Program-made: the position numbers and the translations under genes
Notes under the pieces: generated by a model
Told to the model about the DNA's origin: nothing
Database searches by the model: none
Seen by the model: only the letters and a program-made list of their open reading frames with translations
In this document: positions 26,498 through 35,230 of the stretch, in pieces
How the letters are laid out: every line of letters starts with the position of its first letter
Position numbering within the stretch: the first letter of the stretch is position 1
Assembly (NCBI RefSeq): GCF_008370685.1
Contig: NZ_VTZU01000001.1
Span: 124,001 to 188,000, forward strand
Length of the DNA stretch: 64,000 nucleotides
DNA from: Aquimarina sp. RZ0
GTDB lineage: Bacteria > Bacteroidota > Bacteroidia > Flavobacteriales > Flavobacteriaceae
Direction: 5' to 3'

Positions 26498-28705
26498 TTA
26501 TTTACCAAGTTCTAATTGATTTTTAACTAAGTTATAATAACTTCCTTTTTCTTTTATCAAAGACTTGTGATCACCGATTTCTATAATTTTTCCTTTGTCT
26601 AATACTACAATTTGGTGCGCATTTTTTACAGTACTAAGTCGATGAGCAATAACCATTACAGTTTTGTTTGTAAAAAAAGTATCAAGTTTTTCCATAATTA
26701 CTTTTTCATTATTGGCATCTAGCGCAGAAGTAGCTTCGTCAAAGAATAAAAATTTTGGATTTTTGTATACAGCGCGCGCAATAAACAATCGTTGTTTCTG
26801 ACCTGTACTAAGCCCAACACCCTCCATACCAATTTTTGTATTATAAGAGAGTGGGAGAGACTCTACAAATTCTTTTATATTAGCGACATCCACGGCGTGT
26901 GCTAGTTTCTTTTTATCTAGATAATCTTCACCCACTGCGATATTATTGGCAATAGTATCATTAAAAATATAACCTTCCTGCATCACTACACCAAATTGAT
27001 CTCTCCAGGCTTTCTGAGAAACATTTTTTAAATCGTGAGAACCAATAAATATTTGACCTTCATTAGGTTCATAAAATTTTAATAGCAGCTTCATTAGCGT
27101 GGTTTTTCCACTTCCGCTGACACCTACCACGGCAGTAATCTTATTCGCCGGAATAGTAAGGTTAAGGTTTTCTAATACAGGTTTATCAGATCCAACATAC
27201 CTAAAATTTAAGTTTTTGATATCAAAACCAGAATTTTCGGTAATCTCACGTATTTTTTCATCTCCTGATTTTTCCTCATCATCCTTATTATGAATCTCAC
27301 CAAGGCGTTCTAAGGATATTTGTGCATCTTGTAGTTCTCTAAGAAAATTAATTAATTGAGAAATAGGAGCATTTAACTGCCCGACAATAGAGGTAATGGC
27401 CAACATCATCCCCAGTGTGATACTACCTTCTATTACCAATATTGCGGATAATATAGTAATCAATATGTTTTTAAGCTCATTTATAAAAGCAGAACCTACA
27501 TTTTGATATTGTTCTAATGCAAGGTTTTCTATAGATATTTTGAATAATTTTGCCTGTACAAACTCCCAATTCCATCTTTTTCTTTTTTCAGCATTATGGA
27601 GTTTTATTTCTTGCATACCATTTACTAATTCAATTACCTTACTTTGTTCTTCACTGATTTGAGAAAATCGTTTGTAGTCCAATTTTTTACGTTTTTTGAA
27701 GAAAATTAAAATCCAGGCAAAGTAAAAGGCACTACCAATGGCAAAAACAATAAAAATGGAGAAACTATAGTAAATAAGTACAATGCTAAAGACAATCAGA
27801 TTTACCATCGAGAAAAGAACACTGAGGGAAGACATCGTCAGTATTTGTTCTATTCGCTTATGATCATTAATACGTTGTAATAAATCTCCGGTCATCTTTA
27901 CATCAAAATAGGAGATTGGTAAATTCATTAATTTTATAAAGAAATCTGATATTAAAGAGATATTGATCCTCGTACTAAGGTGTAATAAAATCCAACTTCT
28001 CAAAACATCTATTAATGTTCGCCCTATAAATAGAGAAAGCTGTGCGATTAAAACTAAATACACAAAATTGATATCTTCATTCTTGATACCTACATCTACA
28101 ATACTTTGTGTAAGAAAAGGAGTGATAAGCTGTAATAAACTACCCGCCGTTAATCCCAGTATAAGCTGAAAAATAAATTTTTTGTATTTAAAAAGATACT
28201 TAGAGATAAATTTAAATCCAAATTCTTTGTCTTTTTCATCGTTGCTATCATCGCTATAAAACTTTGGGGTAGGTTCTACTAATAAAGCAATTCCTTCTTC
28301 AGTAGACTCATCTGCATTATTACCAATCCAGGCTTTTATGAATTCTTTTTTGGTATAGGTAATTAAACCGTGAGCAGGATCTGATACATAGATGGTCATA
28401 TCACCTTTTCTAGAAGATTTAATTTGATAAACAACCACGTAGTGTACTTTGTTCCAGTGAACAATGCAAGGTAAAGGAACTTCTTTTAATTGATTTAAAG
28501 ATAATTTGACACCCAAAGAGCGAAAACCAATACTTTCTACTGCTTCACTTAAGCCTAATAAGGAGCTTCCTTCTCTGGTAGTTTCACTTAATCCTCTGAG
28601 TTTTTCTGTATTTAAGACTTTGCCATAATGCTTAGAAATTATTTTAATACATGTAGGTCCGCAATCTTTGGACTCAGCTTGTTTGTAAAAAGGAAATTTA
28701 GGCAT
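26498..28705 (-). CDS. Peptidase-containing (C39) ABC exporter for double-glycine-leader peptides
   Basis: The 735 residues comprise an N-terminal C39 peptidase (about 1-140), an ABC transmembrane domain (about 170-460) and an ATPase domain (about 495-735). The peptidase has catalytic Cys15 in AESKDCGPTC, His in NKVHYVVVYQ and Asp in VSDPAHG. The ATPase has Walker A GVSGSGKTT, signature LSTGQKQR and Walker B FLFFDEATSALD. The family cuts leader peptides after Gly-Gly and exports the mature peptide. No precursor gene was found in the flanking gaps. A candidate precursor is encoded at 63727-63897, about 35 kb away in this window. Confidence 0.93.
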   Translation of the reverse strand: MPKFPFYKQAESKDCGPTCIKIISKHYGKVLNTEKLRGLSETTREGSSLLGLSEAVESIGFRSLGVKLSLNQLKEVPLPCIVHWNKVHYVVVYQIKSSRKGDMTIYVSDPAHGLITYTKKEFIKAWIGNNADESTEEGIALLVEPTPKFYSDDSNDEKDKEFGFKFISKYLFKYKKFIFQLILGLTAGSLLQLITPFLTQSIVDVGIKNEDINFVYLVLIAQLSLFIGRTLIDVLRSWILLHLSTRINISLISDFFIKLMNLPISYFDVKMTGDLLQRINDHKRIEQILTMSSLSVLFSMVNLIVFSIVLIYYSFSIFIVFAIGSAFYFAWILIFFKKRKKLDYKRFSQISEEQSKVIELVNGMQEIKLHNAEKRKRWNWEFVQAKLFKISIENLALEQYQNVGSAFINELKNILITILSAILVIEGSITLGMMLAITSIVGQLNAPISQLINFLRELQDAQISLERLGEIHNKDDEEKSGDEKIREITENSGFDIKNLNFRYVGSDKPVLENLNLTIPANKITAVVGVSGSGKTTLMKLLLKFYEPNEGQIFIGSHDLKNVSQKAWRDQFGVVMQEGYIFNDTIANNIAVGEDYLDKKKLAHAVDVANIKEFVESLPLSYNTKIGMEGVGLSTGQKQRLFIARAVYKNPKFLFFDEATSALDANNEKVIMEKLDTFFTNKTVMVIAHRLSTVKNAHQIVVLDKGKIIEIGDHKSLIKEKGSYYNLVKNQLELGK

Positions 28706-29083
28706 TAAGAGTTCTAATTTTGTGTAATGAGATATAGTACAAATTAAAGTAATTCTTTTTGATTATACTACTCATAGCTAATATAGGGATATGACTTTTT
28801 TTAATACGATATAATTTGTAATCAAAAATAAATTTTTTAGACTCATCTCTTGTTTTATATTAATGTAGTATCATATACTTTTGTTACCCATAAAAGAAGG
28901 TTTTTTTATCAAATGATAACATATTTATCGATGAATTAAATCGTGTAACCTTATAGATTAATATATATATCTTTGAAACTCTATTTTGCTTAATAATAGA
29001 GGCTTAAATGCTTTCCTCGAAATCTAAATGTTTTTTCAATAAATGCCTCGTAGGTTTATACCGAGGTAATGTACGTTAGCATT

Positions 29084-29237
29084 GAACTTATCTTGAGTAC
29101 TGCTTTGATCTACAAAATTTACATGTTGCATGCTAATTTTGTTGGTTTTTTAACCGTAGCTATACTGAAAAAAACCTACTTCATTATAGTACAAAAGCTA
29201 AACTTTTCGGTTGAAAACCACTGCTCAAGATGAGTTC
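29084..29237. repeat. Family 2 element, copy D (same ends, different interior)
   Basis: It starts GAACTTATCTTGAG and ends CTCAAGATGAGTTC, the same terminal inverted repeats as the family 2 copies (one mismatch). The interior differs from copies A to C. It contains AACCGTAGCTATA, a 13-base block also found inside the family 1 elements. Confidence 0.6.
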
Positions 29238-29263
29238 ATTTTATGAATAAGTCATAAAATACA

Positions 29264-29300
29264 AAAAGGCTGTCTATATAATATAAGACAGCCTCTTTTT
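29264..29300 (-). terminator. Bidirectional-looking terminator downstream of the T9SS metzincin gene
   Basis: AGGCTGTCT (29267-29275) pairs perfectly with AGACAGCCT (29286-29294) across a 10-base loop. A runs precede and T runs follow the hairpin, so on the minus strand it ends in a T tract. It lies about 195 bases after the metzincin stop codon. Confidence 0.75.
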
Positions 29301-29494
29301 AAAATAGTATAGTAACCTGACTGGATTAATCCCAAGCGCTTCCGTTTGAAATTCTTACTAGAATTTTGTAACGAAAACAGGCGTTTTGAGTTTAAAACCT
29401 ATTCTCGATACACTTTTCCTTAGTCAAAGCACTACCATTGACGGCTTTAATTCTCTATATGAATAATCGAAGTTCAGATTATAATAATATTAAT

Positions 29495-32197
29495 CTACCT
29501 TTTAAGAACCTTAATTGGCAATTCGCTATTAATTTTTACAAAATATAAACTTCCTTGTAATCCTGATAGATCTATTTGTTCGATTGTACTTTTTACAATT
29601 GTTTTTTGTATTTCTCTACCCAAGTGATCCATAATAATGACAATGTCACCAATGCTGACTTGATCAATATTTAGTATACCTGTAGTAGGGTTTGGATATG
29701 CCATACTTTTACTTGTGATATCATCATCAAAAGAGCGAGTTCTAATAGTTTCAACATCAAAACGTTCAAAGCGACCTATATTTTCCCTATTACAATTCAT
29801 AGGAGATCTACCATCTTCACTGCTGACATATAAGTTATTATTTCCTCTTAGGGTAATTTTACCTTGATTGATACCCCAGGTAAATTTTTCCCAGGCGCCA
29901 ATTCTACTTCTATTACAATTCATGGGGCTATTTCCGTTTTCACTACTTACATACTTACCATTATTCCCTCTTAGTGCAATTTTTCCTTCTCCAGCGTCCA
30001 CAACGGTAAACCTTTCCCAATCCCTAATGCTGTTTCTATTACAATTTATTGGTTTTGTACCATTTTCGCTACTTACATAGTTACCATTATTACCTTTAAG
30101 ACTTATCTCAGAACCAATTGCTATGGTGTTAGCAGCATCTCGAAGTTTTTTCAATCTCAGTCGAGTTATTACCCAGTTCACATCCCTACCTCCCTGATCA
30201 GAAAACTCCAGAGATACTTTACCATCCCGTATTTCAACTTCGAATTTTTGGTTTAAAAATTGACCTGCGTTTGTCGAAAAATTGGTAACCTTAAACATTC
30301 CTTCGGCTTTAACAGCCATATTATCATGAGCAAAGTTTCTGTCACCAAAAGTCAATAGAACTTCCCATTCTCCGTTAGAAACATTTACTTCAAAAGTTCT
30401 GGCTTGTGAAGACCATACGAAATCTCTATTTAATGCATCTACAGAAGAAGAACCGCCTCTGTCTGTAGCATTTAATCTAGCAGTGTCAGTCCATCCGAAG
30501 TCACTGTTTTGTGTCGTATTAGTAACCCGTATTGCATTGTTGAATAACGGAGAATTTGAGGTTCCAAAATCAAATAGCAACTCTCTTGCATTAGGATCAA
30601 CCCCGGGAACCTGAGTTACATATACTGCTCCAAAATCAGTTCCTCCTACAGTGTCAAAAACGGTATAATGAAAAAAGTCTCGATTAGAAATCCCAGAAGG
30701 CGGTGGTGTATAACGTATTTGGTTTCTGCCTCCGGGCCCTGTGCCCTGAGATAGACTTATTTGTCCTCCCTGAGAACTTATACCATCCAGCATTCTAACG
30801 TCTAGTACATTATTATTAGCATCATAGTCGTTTGCAATTACATCAATTAGTATAAAAGGCTGTGATGTTGATATCTCTGTCTCATCAAATACTCCAAACG
30901 GACGGATATTGGGACCGTTGGTAATCAAATCTCCGAAAGATCTTTTTTGGTTTTTGGTTTCCGTAACTTTTTTGGCTTCACTAGTTGACATTCTTCCTAT
31001 GTTATGCCTTCCTCGTCCATCCATAATACTAATGAAATTATTGTCTCCTCCACTGCTATTGGTACCGTTGTTATTGCGAGGTCTTGCTTCATAGAAAAAA
31101 CCAGAATTATTTACATGACGAAGCCCAAAGGAGTGGCCTAGTTCATGGGCAGCTGTTCCATTGGCCCAACTAGTAGCTCCATTGCCTCCCATGGTTGCAT
31201 ATCTATTACGAGAACCTATACTGTTCACATAAGCCAAACCAGAAGGTGCGGAAGCCACGTGATAAACAGCAATATCATGGGAGTTACCCACTTCTCCCGG
31301 GTTGTTATTCCAAAAATCCCTGAATGCCGCTAAACTGCTACTGGCATTTGAACTGGCTCCCGTTGCTGTGACAAGGTTTCTTAACGGATCTGTGTTCACG
31401 TTTGTACGAATAATAACCGTACCTAATCTAAAACGAACACCTGTAGAATGTAAAAATCTAGAATTTAGATTTCCTATTATAGATTGAGCAGATGCCTGAG
31501 CAGTTGCCAAATTTCCATTGTAAGCAGTACTTGAAAAAAAAGATCGAGATCCTATTTCTACACCTATTTCAAATTCTAATATGTCCATGACCGTAGTTGG
31601 GCGCAAGGTTGTTTTAGCCGTTATGTTTTTTGTTAGTCTACTTTTTTCAGAAGTTACAGACGAATTATTGGTTTCTTTAGTATCAATTTGAAGAGCTCCT
31701 TCAGTGTTTTTCAATATCTTAGGATTGTAGACACAACTATATTCAGTTATTTCCTTTATTTTGTAAATATTGTTAGTGCCTTGAGATGGAACTATTTCTA
31801 GAACGGGTTGATGAGGCCGATAGATACTAGCTATAAGTCCACGATCAGTAAGTACAGCACTTACATTATAGTCCATATGCTCATTTATAGTCCCTAAATA
31901 ACTACGCTCCTGATCGATAGGTGTTTCGATCAATTTTCCTGTACCGTCATCAATTAAGAATTTAGTATTTTTACCAAACACATTAACTTTTTTTAAAACC
32001 ATTGTTAAGGTTTCACCCGAATATTGGATAGGTATTGCTAGTTTATCTGGTAATCCTGATGGGATAGATTTTATTGAGATTTCAAGTTCTTGATCCAGAT
32101 GTTTATGATTTTGCGCTACATTGATTTGTAAAAAAAGAAAGTTAAAAACCGCGAAGAGAGTCATCCTAAAAGATGATCTTAAAATATTAATTTTCAT
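29495..32197 (-). CDS. Large T9SS-secreted metzincin metalloprotease with fascin/trefoil-like repeats
   Basis: This 900-residue protein has an N-terminal signal peptide, then a pro-region to about 190. The reprolysin-like catalytic domain has HELGHSFGLRH from His351 (metzincin HExxHxxGxxH) and the Met-turn IMDGRGRHN. A cadherin/Ig-like segment (about 425-510) precedes a malectin- or CBM-like beta domain (about 525-690). Three near-identical units of about 40 residues follow (about 695-815), each with GNNGxYVSSExG, then CNR and W/FERF; this resembles a fascin-type beta-trefoil or lectin-like fold. A T9SS type A sorting domain (AYPNPTTGILNI...) ends it. A surface or extracellular protease tethered to a ligand is inferred. 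Confidence 0.85.
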   Translation of the reverse strand: MKINILRSSFRMTLFAVFNFLFLQINVAQNHKHLDQELEISIKSIPSGLPDKLAIPIQYSGETLTMVLKKVNVFGKNTKFLIDDGTGKLIETPIDQERSYLGTINEHMDYNVSAVLTDRGLIASIYRPHQPVLEIVPSQGTNNIYKIKEITEYSCVYNPKILKNTEGALQIDTKETNNSSVTSEKSRLTKNITAKTTLRPTTVMDILEFEIGVEIGSRSFFSSTAYNGNLATAQASAQSIIGNLNSRFLHSTGVRFRLGTVIIRTNVNTDPLRNLVTATGASSNASSSLAAFRDFWNNNPGEVGNSHDIAVYHVASAPSGLAYVNSIGSRNRYATMGGNGATSWANGTAAHELGHSFGLRHVNNSGFFYEARPRNNNGTNSSGGDNNFISIMDGRGRHNIGRMSTSEAKKVTETKNQKRSFGDLITNGPNIRPFGVFDETEISTSQPFILIDVIANDYDANNNVLDVRMLDGISSQGGQISLSQGTGPGGRNQIRYTPPPSGISNRDFFHYTVFDTVGGTDFGAVYVTQVPGVDPNARELLFDFGTSNSPLFNNAIRVTNTTQNSDFGWTDTARLNATDRGGSSSVDALNRDFVWSSQARTFEVNVSNGEWEVLLTFGDRNFAHDNMAVKAEGMFKVTNFSTNAGQFLNQKFEVEIRDGKVSLEFSDQGGRDVNWVITRLRLKKLRDAANTIAIGSEISLKGNNGNYVSSENGTKPINCNRNSIRDWERFTVVDAGEGKIALRGNNGKYVSSENGNSPMNCNRSRIGAWEKFTWGINQGKITLRGNNNLYVSSEDGRSPMNCNRENIGRFERFDVETIRTRSFDDDITSKSMAYPNPTTGILNIDQVSIGDIVIIMDHLGREIQKTIVKSTIEQIDLSGLQGSLYFVKINSELPIKVLKR

Positions 32198-32605
32198 GCT
32201 CGTTATAGTTTAGCTGATTAATAATTAAATGTTATTAATAGCGTTTTTTTTTAGCTTAAACAACACGTTTTGATTTTTTTAACGGTTAATTCACATTAAA
32301 TAGCGGTTTTTAACAAATAAGATGTTTTTATTCTGTATAATTGTGTGTTTTTTTAATGAAGTGATTTGAACCTTTTCCAATTTACAACAGGAAATGTTCT
32401 GTTTGATATAGAAGTAGTTTAAACTTTTTTGATTAAACTCATCTTGACTTTTTCTGTTTCCTTAAAAATAGTTGAAAATACACTTAAATTTTATAACTTC
32501 TTACAGCTGTGGTGCTGTTATAGTTTTCAAAAAGCGCCTTGTTAGATCTAATTTCAGTAAATTTTCAGTTTAAGACAACATGTCAAGATGAGTTCAAAAA
32601 AAAAA
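32198..32605. other. Intergenic region with family 2 element
   Basis: This 408-base gap lies between two minus-strand genes. The part next to the amylase gene is filled by family 2 copy A (32435-32595). The rest, upstream of the metzincin gene, is AT-rich and should hold its promoter, which I cannot pinpoint. Confidence 0.35.
32435..32595. repeat. Family 2 element, copy A
   Basis: The left end AAACTCATCTTGAC and right end GTCAAGATGAGTTC are near-perfect inverted repeats. The interior (TTTCCTTAAAAATAG, TTTTCAAAAAGCGCCTTGTTAG, TTTTCAGTTTAA) matches copies B and C in order. The element starts 10 bases after the amylase stop codon, so it may form the 3' end of that transcript. Confidence 0.75.
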
Positions 32606-34051
32606 CTATTCTTTAGCAATAGACCATACTGAGAAACTTTTGCCTGGAGCCTGAATAATAACTTTACCCTCATTATCCGCTGTTGGAGTTGCGGCAGAAT
32701 TATCCGTATAATCAATTAAAGTTTTATTAGCCCAGTTTGAGGTAACTTCAAATTGCTTCGTTCTATTACTAATGTTCATATAAAGAATTAACCCTGGATT
32801 ATCTCCGTTGCCATTTCTTTTCATAATATATTCGTCTTCAGAAGCAATAATTATTTCAATATCACCATCAGCAATGGTATTATATATGGTAATTAGTTTT
32901 TTAATAGGCTCTTTGAAGGACTCATTTTCATAATCAAGATAAAAAATAGTAGGATATCCATCATGAGTCAAAATATAAGAATATGCTAATAATTTGTTTG
33001 CGTAGCTGATTCTGTTATCTGGATTTTCATCTTTTTCGGTATCGTGATTTGCAGTAAACGTAACGGCATTGGCAGGATCAAGTTTTCTTAGCATATTTTC
33101 TGGAGTTCCCAATGCCGTAAGATCATTTGCTCTATCCAGCGTTTCATCTAACCTGTAAAAGCATGCAAAATCAAATGCTGGGATACCTGATGCATTTACC
33201 CAATCTTTGAGCACTTGTTGATTACCATCAAAATTTTCACCAACAGAAAATCCGCCTACCTTATCATTCCAGGCAGTAACAAATTTTGGATCAAAACTTT
33301 TTACATAATCAAAACGCCATCCATCAAAACCTAGGCTATTTTTGTAGAATTCTGCTACAGAATCATCTCTACCCCATAACCAATCCTGTACGTATTGTTG
33401 GTCATGACATAGATCTGTCTTTTCGAAAAATAAGGCTTCTTCATCATTGGTATGGATATCATTAGGATGAAAATGCTCATAAGAACGATTAAATTTACCA
33501 GAGGCATTTCCATTTAATTCGTTAAATAAGCTATACACTTCTGTATCTCCAGGTCTGAAAGGGTTATCCTGTTTACCGCCTCCAGAATTATGCCCCATAA
33601 CAATATCAGCAATCACCTCAATGTTATTATCGTGAGATTTTTGTATTAGACTTTCGAGTTCAGCTCTGGAACCAAATCTGGTTTCTACAGTGCCGTGCTG
33701 ATCAAATTCTCCAACATCAAAATAATCAGAAGGATCATACCCCATAGAGAATTCTCCAGAGGCGCCTTTACCTGGTGGAGCAAGCCAAATTCTATTTACT
33801 CCAGATGTTGCCCAGTCATCAATTTTGGAACGAACCTCATCATACCAAGCTCCTCTGGGTTCTACATCCCAATAAAATGCCTGCATCATCACTCCGGCAT
33901 CTGCTTTCGTGAATTGTGAGAGATCCAATTTTAAATCCTCTACAGGTTCTTGCTGATTAGTAGAATCATCATCAGAACATCCTTGCAAACTAAAAGTTAT
34001 AAATCCAAAGAGGAGGATAACCTGAATTGTTATATTTTTAATATTTTTCAT
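32606..34051 (-). CDS. GH13 alpha-amylase, surface lipoprotein of the Sus-like locus
   Basis: I choose the ATG at 34051 (481 residues). The longer frame to 34096 would overlap the preceding gene and spoil the signal peptide. The protein has a lipobox LQGC and an Asp-rich stretch (SDDDST) typical of surface-exposed Bacteroidota lipoproteins. The GH13 barrel shows ADIVMGHN, DGWRFDYVKSF (nucleophile Asp), FSVGENFDG (acid Glu) and FTANHDTEKD (third Asp). It hydrolyses alpha-1,4 bonds in starch or glycogen. It is the last gene of susC-susD-susE/F-amylase, 13 bases after the previous stop, and fills the role of SusG although its catalytic domain looks closer to the liquefying bacterial type. Confidence 0.9.
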   Translation of the reverse strand: MKNIKNITIQVILLFGFITFSLQGCSDDDSTNQQEPVEDLKLDLSQFTKADAGVMMQAFYWDVEPRGAWYDEVRSKIDDWATSGVNRIWLAPPGKGASGEFSMGYDPSDYFDVGEFDQHGTVETRFGSRAELESLIQKSHDNNIEVIADIVMGHNSGGGKQDNPFRPGDTEVYSLFNELNGNASGKFNRSYEHFHPNDIHTNDEEALFFEKTDLCHDQQYVQDWLWGRDDSVAEFYKNSLGFDGWRFDYVKSFDPKFVTAWNDKVGGFSVGENFDGNQQVLKDWVNASGIPAFDFACFYRLDETLDRANDLTALGTPENMLRKLDPANAVTFTANHDTEKDENPDNRISYANKLLAYSYILTHDGYPTIFYLDYENESFKEPIKKLITIYNTIADGDIEIIIASEDEYIMKRNGNGDNPGLILYMNISNRTKQFEVTSNWANKTLIDYTDNSAATPTADNEGKVIIQAPGKSFSVWSIAKE

Positions 34052-34064
34052 TTCAATATATTGT

Positions 34065-35201
34065 TTAGTTAACAGGTATAAGGATAAAACGACCATCTAA
34101 GTCATTAAACCATATATCATAAGTTCCTGCTGTTACTATAATATTTGGATCATTATCATTGTTTCCCTGGCCAGATAGTCCAGGATTTCCACCCCAACTG
34201 TTTGCCCAGTCGTCATCAGCTCTTATTTTGAGTTCTCCATCAAATACTTCGGTTCCCTCCAGATACCAAATATGGGGATTAAAAGGAGATTGCATAAAAT
34301 CTGTATCCGGTATAATACTTGCATCCCAACCAGAGTCATCTCCGGTTCTTGCAGATCCTATTAATCCCATTGTAGAATATACAATAGCAGCACTAGCATC
34401 AATAGGAGCTAATGAATATGTTAATGCATCAATATTAAGTTCTAAAGCGTAGTAACCTGCCGATGGGATCACAAATGCTCCAGGATCACCTCCCAGAATA
34501 TCACTACTTGTAAACCCTCCTCCATCAAGTCCCCATTGAGGTTGCCATTGACCTTTAATCTCTAGTAGTTTAAATTCATTAGCTTCAAAATACCCCTGGA
34601 AATAAAAAATGTTTTCATCATTTGCATCCCTAAATAAATATGTATTTGTCGCACCATTATCCCAATCAGAATCATTAGCAACACCGTCTTTATTCGTGTC
34701 CACCGCATTCCCAACAAGAAATAAACTCTTAAGTGGAATTACTGCTGGATAAGGAGTTAGTGTCATAATAGTAACATCAGAAACCATTTCTACACCATTA
34801 TTACTACCAATTGCTGACTTTACTCTTATTTCTAAAGAACCTTCTTCATCAGTGGGGAGTCCGGCGTTTATTGCTAAAGCATTAAGTTCTCCTACAGTCC
34901 AGCTAAAAAAGCGCTCGGGGGTGCTCCCTGCAACAAAAGGTGTACTAAATCCTGATCCGGCAGTTGCAGCTTCAATAGTATAGGTTATGGGAGTAGCTAC
35001 ATTATAGTTAGCATCTTCCCAAACTATGGTAACAGCTGGTTGATCAGCAGTATCTCTGCTCAACACTACGGATGCATTTGGAGATACAATTCTGGGTTCT
35101 GCAGCTTCTTGAGCTACAAATATGGGGTCTTCGTTTTCTTCACAAGCATTAAAAATCAAGATGCCTATGAATGCTAAAATTAAAACTGATATCTTTTTCA
35201 T
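34065..35201 (-). CDS. SusE/SusF-like starch-binding outer-membrane lipoprotein
   Basis: This 378-residue protein has a lipobox IFNAC. An N-terminal Ig-like SusE domain (about 35-150; VSPNASVVLSRDTADQPAVTI) precedes two starch-binding modules (about 155-265 and 275-378). These contain Trp-rich strands such as GQWQPQWGLDGGGF and DDWANSWGGNPG. Such proteins sit on the cell surface and hold maltooligosaccharides near the SusCD pore and the amylase. It is placed 29 bases after susD and directly before the amylase gene, as expected. Whether it is orthologous to SusE or SusF cannot be settled from the sequence alone. Confidence 0.85.
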   Translation of the reverse strand: MKKISVLILAFIGILIFNACEENEDPIFVAQEAAEPRIVSPNASVVLSRDTADQPAVTIVWEDANYNVATPITYTIEAATAGSGFSTPFVAGSTPERFFSWTVGELNALAINAGLPTDEEGSLEIRVKSAIGSNNGVEMVSDVTIMTLTPYPAVIPLKSLFLVGNAVDTNKDGVANDSDWDNGATNTYLFRDANDENIFYFQGYFEANEFKLLEIKGQWQPQWGLDGGGFTSSDILGGDPGAFVIPSAGYYALELNIDALTYSLAPIDASAAIVYSTMGLIGSARTGDDSGWDASIIPDTDFMQSPFNPHIWYLEGTEVFDGELKIRADDDWANSWGGNPGLSGQGNNDNDPNIIVTAGTYDIWFNDLDGRFILIPVN

Positions 35202-35230
35202 GAGTTCTATGAATTTGAATTTTTATTGTA

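Larger units (their letters stand above)
28706..29494. other. Long intergenic region with repeat and terminator
   Basis: This 789-base gap contains the family 2 element copy D (29084-29237) and a terminator hairpin (29264-29300). I searched both strands for a peptide with a Gly-Gly leader and found none. Short inverted blocks around GCCTCG and CGAGG near 28999-29067 resemble the stretch at 15793-15812. Confidence 0.4.

Noticed and set aside
29301-29480. Search for a double-glycine peptide next to the C39 exporter side of the gap
   Set aside because: Translations on both strands are short and interrupted; one stretch contains VNGSALTKEK but has no start codon and no Gly-Gly.
34052-34096. Longer amylase frame starting at 34096
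   Set aside because: It would overlap the susE/F stop region and add 15 residues before a proper lipoprotein signal; the ATG at 34051 fits much better.
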